A DNA stretch of 25,709 nucleotides, taken from the IMG/VR virus record IMGVR_UViG_3300021467_000021, positions 1 to 25,709 of that record; one strand, 5' to 3'. The first letter of the stretch is position 1. Each line of letters starts with the position of its first letter. The position numbers and the translations under genes are program-made. This document shows, piece after piece, positions 21,253 through 25,709 of this stretch. Below the pieces are notes generated by a model. The model searched no databases and was not told the DNA's origin. It worked only from the letters and a program-made list of their open reading frames with translations. This stretch comes from a virus.

Positions 21253-21414
21253 ATGCCGTTCAAAAGTAAGGCACAACGGGCTTATATGTTTATTCATCTT
21301 CCGCGTATTGCGAAAAGATGGGTTGAAAAGTACGGGCCTGGAAAAAATTTGCCAAAACACGTAAATAAATCACGTGTTTCTGCAAAGAAACGCAAGCTCT
21401 ATAAAAAGAAATAA
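21253..21414 (+). CDS. 53-residue basic phage protein
   Basis: Begins MPFKSKAQRAYMFIHLPRIA, then KRWVEKYGPGKNLPKHV and a Lys-rich tail. The MPFKSKAQRRY...AKRW...LP pattern is a widespread small phage and plasmid protein of unknown function. The ATG lies 1 nt after the upstream TAA. Missed by a 60-residue cutoff. Confidence 0.65.
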   Translation: MPFKSKAQRAYMFIHLPRIAKRWVEKYGPGKNLPKHVNKSRVSAKKRKLYKKK

Positions 21415-21416
21415 GT

Positions 21417-21698
21417 ATGAGACCTAAAAGGTTTAAGAAATTTACACCCATAGCTGTTTATTGGGAAGATATAGTTTCAGAAAGTAAATGGAATACGCCG
21501 TCTGATATAGATAAAGCTAAAACTGCGTCTGTTATAACTCTTGGGTTCTTCTTAAAGAACAAAAAGAAAGCTATAATTGTAGCTCATAATTTGACGGACG
21601 ATAACGAATCAGATTATACAATTATTCCGTTTGGTTGTATAAGTAAAATAATTCCGATTGATATAGGAGATAAAGGTGGCTGCCGAAGCAAGAATTAA
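21417..21698 (+). CDS. Small unknown head-operon protein
   Basis: 93 residues: FTPIAVYWEDIVSESKWNTP, then SVITLGFFLKNKKKAIIVAH and DYTIIPFGCISKI. This strand-rich layout is common in small phage proteins found between portal and capsid genes. It overlaps the next gene by 23 nt. Function unknown. Confidence 0.6.
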   Translation: MRPKRFKKFTPIAVYWEDIVSESKWNTPSDIDKAKTASVITLGFFLKNKKKAIIVAHNLTDDNESDYTIIPFGCISKIIPIDIGDKGGCRSKN

Positions 21699-22044
21699 GC
21701 TAATAGTTGAACTTACGGGCCTTGGACAAGAAGAGAGTTTTTCTGAAAACTTTGCTACGACTACGACACCAACAAGGGCTTTATATCATTATGCTGTCCA
21801 AGATTCTGCGGATACGGCCCAAGCTCTTGAGCTTGGAGATGTTGGCACTATTCAGCTTTTAGCTATAAAGTGCGTATCAAACGATGTAGATATTGATTTA
21901 GATTATTCGTCTTCGTTTGATGCAGATTTGACTATACAAGAGGGCGAATGTGCGGTAATACCAAAGCCTGCCGGTACTGTATATTTCAAAAATAATAGTG
22001 CAGGAGAAACATCTACAATAGAGTACTTAGTAGTGGGGACGTAA
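21676..22044 (+). CDS. Unknown beta-rich, probably structural protein
   Basis: 122 residues starting at GTG 21676, with AGGAG upstream. Strand-rich throughout (ARIKLIVELTGLG, GTIQLLAIKCVS, CAVIPKPAGTVYFKN, TIEYLVVGT) with a Thr-rich loop, like head-decoration or fibre-associated proteins. Acidic. No specific family recognised. Confidence 0.55.
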   Translation: MAAEARIKLIVELTGLGQEESFSENFATTTTPTRALYHYAVQDSADTAQALELGDVGTIQLLAIKCVSNDVDIDLDYSSSFDADLTIQEGECAVIPKPAGTVYFKNNSAGETSTIEYLVVGT

Positions 22045-22045
22045 A

Positions 22046-22408
22046 ATGGCAAGACGTAAGACATTTGTTTGTAGATGGTTCTGCGAGAAGTGTGGAGTTT
22101 ATTACAACCCGCCTGGGAAGATACAAGAATTTACTTGTCCTAAATGTAATAGTAAAACGAGACCAGAAGCTGTTGAAAAGAGCTTAGTGGCTCCGCAAGA
22201 TAAAGGATGTCTTGTTGATATTATGATGAGGGATAACCCTCGTCTAAGCTGGTCTTTGGGTTGTAATGAGAATGAGTTGCCGAAGATGCAAAAAATACAC
22301 CCTGGGGCCGAATTTCGTAAAGCTAAAGGCGGCGGCTATCAGATGGTTATACACAATCGGGTCGAAAAACTAAGACGAATGAAAGAAGCGGGAATGGAAG
22401 AGTATTAA
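22046..22408 (+). CDS. Zinc-ribbon protein in head operon
   Basis: 120 residues. FCEKCGVYY and FTCPKCNSK form a C-x2-C ... C-x2-C ribbon near the N-terminus. The rest is basic (VIHNRVEKLRRMKEAGMEEY) and has two further single Cys. The ATG lies just after the upstream stop. A zinc ribbon here may guide DNA or protein contacts during head assembly; its role is unknown. Confidence 0.6.
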   Translation: MARRKTFVCRWFCEKCGVYYNPPGKIQEFTCPKCNSKTRPEAVEKSLVAPQDKGCLVDIMMRDNPRLSWSLGCNENELPKMQKIHPGAEFRKAKGGGYQMVIHNRVEKLRRMKEAGMEEY

Positions 22409-22439
22409 GATATAAATTGTTTATTATAGGAGACAGAAG

Positions 22440-22790
22440 ATGGACTTAGAAAAGGTACATCCCAAGTTCGCAAAAGAGAGAAAATGTAAGAACGACCGTT
22501 GCCAAACATTTTTTTTAAGCGATGAGGACGAAGACTTGTGCCCGTTTTGTCGTAGTCGTGGCCTGACTTCGGAGCAAGAACGGAAGAAGGACGTAGTTTA
22601 TCAAGAGCCAAATGTTACTGAGCTGGAAGCAAAAGTGGCCGAACTGGAGAAAAAGTTAGAGGAAAGCGAATCGCATCGTAAGCGGCCCACATTTAAGCCT
22701 AAGGAGTGTAGTGATTGTGGGAAGATGTTTGAGCCTCATTCGGGGCATCAAAGGCTTTGTCCTTCGTGTCGAGCAAAATTAACTAATTAA
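22440..22790 (+). CDS. Double zinc-ribbon protein with central coiled coil
   Basis: 116 residues. The first ribbon has CKNDRC and CPFC (about 16-37), the second CSDCG and CPSC near the C-terminus. Between them VTELEAKVAELEKKLEESES shows clear heptads, so a dimer with a ribbon at each end of a rod is likely. AGGAG precedes ATG 22440. It lies directly before the scaffold-like gene. Confidence 0.65.
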   Translation: MDLEKVHPKFAKERKCKNDRCQTFFLSDEDEDLCPFCRSRGLTSEQERKKDVVYQEPNVTELEAKVAELEKKLEESESHRKRPTFKPKECSDCGKMFEPHSGHQRLCPSCRAKLTN

Positions 22791-22803
22791 AGGAGACAGA
22801 ATA

Positions 22804-23844
22804 ATGGCTGGTGAAGAAGAAATTAAAAATCAAGAGATAGAGGAAACGAATGAGACATCAGAACAGGAATCTGAAGATACTGCAGTAGATACTGCTAAAG
22901 AGGCCGAACTCGATGGCCCCAGTCCTGGCGTGCTTGAAAAAATTGCCAGCATTTTTAAGAAGAAGCCCAAGGAAGAGTCTGCTCAGGAAGAGGACGCCGA
23001 AGAATCTGAACCGGATAGTGGTGCTGAGGAGGCAGATGCTGCTGAAGAGGATACGGAAACAAACGAAGAATATGAGTATGAAGAGATAGACCCGACATTT
23101 GTCGAAGTTGCTCGTAAGTATGGTTGGGACGATAAACGGATTATAGAATATGCCGAAGGACATAGCTACGAAGATATACTTTTGCTTAGTAATCTGATGC
23201 AGGATTTTCTTGCGAAATCCCAGCCAGACGATAAAACTGCTGTAGAGAGCAAAACAGCAGAAGACGAATTATTGGATTCTAAAGCTCTCTTGGAGTTAGC
23301 AGAGGGAGACCCGAAGGTCGCAGCGGCGTTGAAGCGAGCCGTTGAGCCTCTGGCGAAGCGACTTGAGAGCATATCTTCTACTTCAGAGGAATTGAAAAAG
23401 ACTCTGGGTAGCAAGGAAGAGGAGCGGCGGATAGAGGAAGCTATCCGTAATTATGAAGTTGCTATGGAGATGTTTGATAAAGCAGGGATTCCGTCTTTGG
23501 GTAAAACAGAGGAACTTCCTACTTATCCTGATGGGTCGTTTGTGATAGACCATCCGGCGTTTCAGGAAAGAGCTAAAGTTTGGGATGTTGCTCAAGCGTT
23601 TTACGCCACTGGTGGGACCTTCAAACAGGCAATGGAAAACGCTCTACAGTGGTACAAAGGTGGTAATCTTGAAAAGGAAATTCAAGATAAAGTTGTAAAG
23701 GATTTGAAGAAACAGGAACAAAGAGTTACGCCACGACGACAGAGTGCTACAGAAACTAAGACTTACGCTAATGAAGAGGAGCGTAAGGCTGATATTATCA
23801 ACGAAGCGTTGAGGAAGTATAATAAAGAACTTCCTATATCATAG
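22804..23844 (+). CDS. Probable scaffolding protein
   Basis: 346 residues directly upstream of the capsid gene. The first 95 residues are almost all Glu, Asp, Ser and Ala (AEEDTETNEEYEYEEIDPTF); helical segments and a basic C-terminal region follow (KKQEQRVTPRRQSATE). Acidic, helical, capsid-adjacent proteins of this size are typical scaffolds that leave the prohead before DNA entry. No protease domain is visible within it. Assigned by position and composition. Confidence 0.65.
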   Translation: MAGEEEIKNQEIEETNETSEQESEDTAVDTAKEAELDGPSPGVLEKIASIFKKKPKEESAQEEDAEESEPDSGAEEADAAEEDTETNEEYEYEEIDPTFVEVARKYGWDDKRIIEYAEGHSYEDILLLSNLMQDFLAKSQPDDKTAVESKTAEDELLDSKALLELAEGDPKVAAALKRAVEPLAKRLESISSTSEELKKTLGSKEEERRIEEAIRNYEVAMEMFDKAGIPSLGKTEELPTYPDGSFVIDHPAFQERAKVWDVAQAFYATGGTFKQAMENALQWYKGGNLEKEIQDKVVKDLKKQEQRVTPRRQSATETKTYANEEERKADIINEALRKYNKELPIS

Positions 23845-23886
23845 TAGCTTGGTCGGAGGCGTATCTCACATTAGAGGAGGCCACTT

Positions 23887-24966
23887 ATGGACGATGTATT
23901 GATTGCTCAAGCTACAGATATACTTCAGGCCACTCTGCCCGATTTAGCCAAAAAGAGGTGCGTTCTTACTTACGCCTACAGCAACTATGGCTTTATGAAT
24001 ACGTTTTGGAAGAATAGAGCCAAGTTGGGTGGTGGCGATAAGGTCGAACGCTTTATCACTCTTGAGGATGAGGGTAATGCTGGCCATCGTAACAGGTGGT
24101 CGGAAGATACGCATAATGTTGTAAATACCGACCACACCATCTCGGTTGACTGGGTTCTTCTTTCCGGCAACCTGAGTTGGAACGTTGTTGAGCAGGATAT
24201 GAACAAAGGTGCTGCTCGCATTTATGATAAGATTGAGAATAAGTATAACAACGCAATTAGGGAAATGGCCGATGCGCTTTATCCCGCGTTGCTGAAGACC
24301 CCGACTTCTGCTACCGACAAAGATAGACCACACGGTCTGGCTGCCTGGCTTTCGCTGGGTACTGATGGTTCGACCGGCGGTTGGACCGGTGCGTATGGCC
24401 ATTATAACGACGGTAATACGCCTGGTACGACCTATAATGTTGGTGGTATAAACGGCAGTACTTATTCTCGGTGGGCATCATATTATGCTGACCACGACGG
24501 AGACCTGGACGACAGCTTGCTGGTTCTGCTTGATAGGGCCACTCGTAAGCTGAATTTCCAGGGGCCGCAGCTTGGTCGTAGCCTTGATAAAGAGAGCGGC
24601 AACTTCTCCTTGTATTCTAATGACAACGTTATTGGTAGCATCAATCTTTTGTATGCCCAATCGGATGACCAGATGGGCATTCGACCGAGTCAACATTTTG
24701 GCGATTCTCCTGTTTTCAAGAGAATGCCGATTCAGTATGTTGATGTGCTTGATACTGCCAATACTTCTGTTTATGGTACTGACCCGATTTTCGGCGTCAA
24801 CCATAATCTTCTGTATCCGGTTGTGCTGAATAACTGGGATATGAAAATTGGCAAGCCGCGTCAGAGAGATAAGCAGCACTTGGTATTGACTGTTGATATG
24901 GATATAGTCTATGCCATAATCTGCGAAGACCGCAGACGTGCTGGTTTCTTGATTTCGCAGCAATAA
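23887..24966 (+). CDS. Probable major capsid protein
   Basis: 359 residues behind the best ribosome site of the operon (GAGGAGG, 7 nt before ATG 23887). It follows the scaffold-like gene, and its size suits an HK97-type shell protein. Segments such as TISVDWVLLSGNLSWNVVEQ, then KIENKYNNAIREMADALYPA (a possible spine helix), then a Gly- and Asn-rich loop region, and NWDMKIGKPRQRDKQHLVLT near the end are consistent with that fold. Identity is from context; I cannot confirm the fold. Confidence 0.7.
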   Translation: MDDVLIAQATDILQATLPDLAKKRCVLTYAYSNYGFMNTFWKNRAKLGGGDKVERFITLEDEGNAGHRNRWSEDTHNVVNTDHTISVDWVLLSGNLSWNVVEQDMNKGAARIYDKIENKYNNAIREMADALYPALLKTPTSATDKDRPHGLAAWLSLGTDGSTGGWTGAYGHYNDGNTPGTTYNVGGINGSTYSRWASYYADHDGDLDDSLLVLLDRATRKLNFQGPQLGRSLDKESGNFSLYSNDNVIGSINLLYAQSDDQMGIRPSQHFGDSPVFKRMPIQYVDVLDTANTSVYGTDPIFGVNHNLLYPVVLNNWDMKIGKPRQRDKQHLVLTVDMDIVYAIICEDRRRAGFLISQQ

Positions 24967-25021
24967 GAGAGACAGAATTTAGGCGTGGGGACGAGGTTGG
25001 ATAACTTCACACCCGAAAACG

Positions 25022-25046
25022 GCCCGTTCGGAGACACGTAACGGGC
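25022..25046 (+). terminator. Hairpin between capsid gene and next gene
   Basis: GCCCGTT (25022-25028) pairs with AACGGGC (25040-25046), a 7-bp GC-rich stem with an 11-nt loop. Only short T stretches follow, so it may be a partial terminator or an RNA-processing or stability element that raises capsid mRNA over downstream mRNA. Confidence 0.4.
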
Positions 25047-25087
25047 GGGCCTACGTATCTTTAACTTTAGTTTAATGAGGTGATAAT

Positions 25088-25709
25088 ATGTCAAGTGCGG
25101 TTTCTTTTGGGACTAATGTTAACGCTAAGCGTAAACGAGTCTATTATGAAGGCTCGGATACGATTTATGAGGGCTATGCTCTCTGCTATAACTGGGACAC
25201 CACCAGCAACATTCTTGGTGTCGATAGGGCAGATGGCTCGAAAAGCTCTACTACTACTGCGGGTTCCAAGAACGAGGGCAAGTTCCTTCGTGTTGAGAAG
25301 CCCGCTACTGCCAACTTCTTTGCCTTTGCTGGTGTTGTTGCTCCTGGTAGCTGGTGCGGCAAGGCTGGCCCAATGTGGCTTGAGATTTATGTTCCTAATG
25401 GTGCAATAGTTCCGGTCTATACCGATAAGAGCATTACGGCTGGCGATAAGATGTATCTTGAGAATGCTCAATATACTATTATCAATACTGAGTCCGCAGG
25501 TGCTTATGTCGGCGAAGCCTGTGATACTATTGACCGAAGCTCGACGGCTGGTCTTGTCCAGGTGAAGCTCATTGACCCCTGCTTCAATCAGAGGGTTGAT
25601 GATTTGTTCCAGACGCATCTTAGCGATGCTTGGACGGCATTTAGCAACGCTATTCCGTCTCAAACGTTTAATGATGCGGATGTGTCGGCTCTGGCATCTG
25701 ATATGAATG
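25088..25709 (+). CDS. Unknown structural protein, 3' end missing
   Basis: The frame stays open from ATG 25088 to the window end (207 codons). GAGGTGAT 4 nt before the start is a strong site. The product begins MSSAVSFGTNVNAKRKRVYY and is strand-rich with Thr/Ser/Gly loops (WLEIYVPNGAIVPVYTDKSI, DKMYLENAQYTII), typical of a head-decoration or accessory shell protein after the capsid gene. The overlapping 25080-25409 frame is its shadow. Confidence 0.65.
   Translation, partial: MSSAVSFGTNVNAKRKRVYYEGSDTIYEGYALCYNWDTTSNILGVDRADGSKSSTTTAGSKNEGKFLRVEKPATANFFAFAGVVAPGSWCGKAGPMWLEIYVPNGAIVPVYTDKSITAGDKMYLENAQYTIINTESAGAYVGEACDTIDRSSTAGLVQVKLIDPCFNQRVDDLFQTHLSDAWTAFSNAIPSQTFNDADVSALASDMN

Noticed and set aside
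25080-25409. 109-residue rightward frame
   Set aside because: It overlaps the long open frame from 25088, which has the stronger ribosome site and structural-protein-like composition.

Overview
This window looks like part of the genome of a tailed double-stranded DNA bacteriophage (Caudoviricetes), or a prophage. It holds a packaging and head module (terminase, portal, scaffold-like protein, capsid candidate) next to a phage-type replication and recombination module. Canonical Shine-Dalgarno sites (AGGAG, AAGGGGG) and sigma70-like promoters indicate a bacterial host. I cannot name the host. TAA, TAG and TGA all act as stops. No integrase, tail or clear lysis gene is visible.

Layout. Positions 1-15235 are read leftward (minus strand). 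From right to left this arm holds: a HTH protein and two small proteins (15235-14440); about 530 bp without a gene containing a 36-bp-period repeat array (14088-14337); a cluster of tiny membrane, zinc-ribbon and unknown proteins (13837-12157); two amidoligase paralogues and a class II glutamine amidotransferase (12075-8250); a replication and recombination block (8234-4077: PD-(D/E)XK nuclease, zinc ribbon, ERF/Rad52-like annealing protein, SSB, short DnaB-type helicase, DnaG-type primase); an HNH nuclease, a lipoprotein, a micro-membrane protein and a tRNA-like element (4102-2943); and a nucleotide and DNA modification block (2890-63: zinc-binding protein, C5-methyltransferase-like protein, dATP/dGTP diphosphohydrolase-like protein, deoxyribosyltransferase-like protein, DEDD exonuclease). 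The left arm uses repeated promoters of the form TTGCAT-N16/17-TATRCT.

Positions 15371-25709 are read rightward. A promoter candidate divergent from the leftward one is followed by a long structured leader and a terminator-like hairpin. Then come small terminase, a large terminase split into ATPase and nuclease genes, portal, a membrane-anchored trypsin-like protease, several small proteins (two with zinc ribbons), a scaffold-like acidic protein, the probable major capsid protein, and a structural protein cut by the window end.

Most notable: the amidoligase/amidotransferase/zinc-ribbon set; the 36-bp array with a compensatory change in its dyad arms; the structured late leader; the oversized tRNA-like element; the split terminase; and a small chimeric reading frame made by nested tandem duplications. 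All calls come from reading the sequence; no database search was run.
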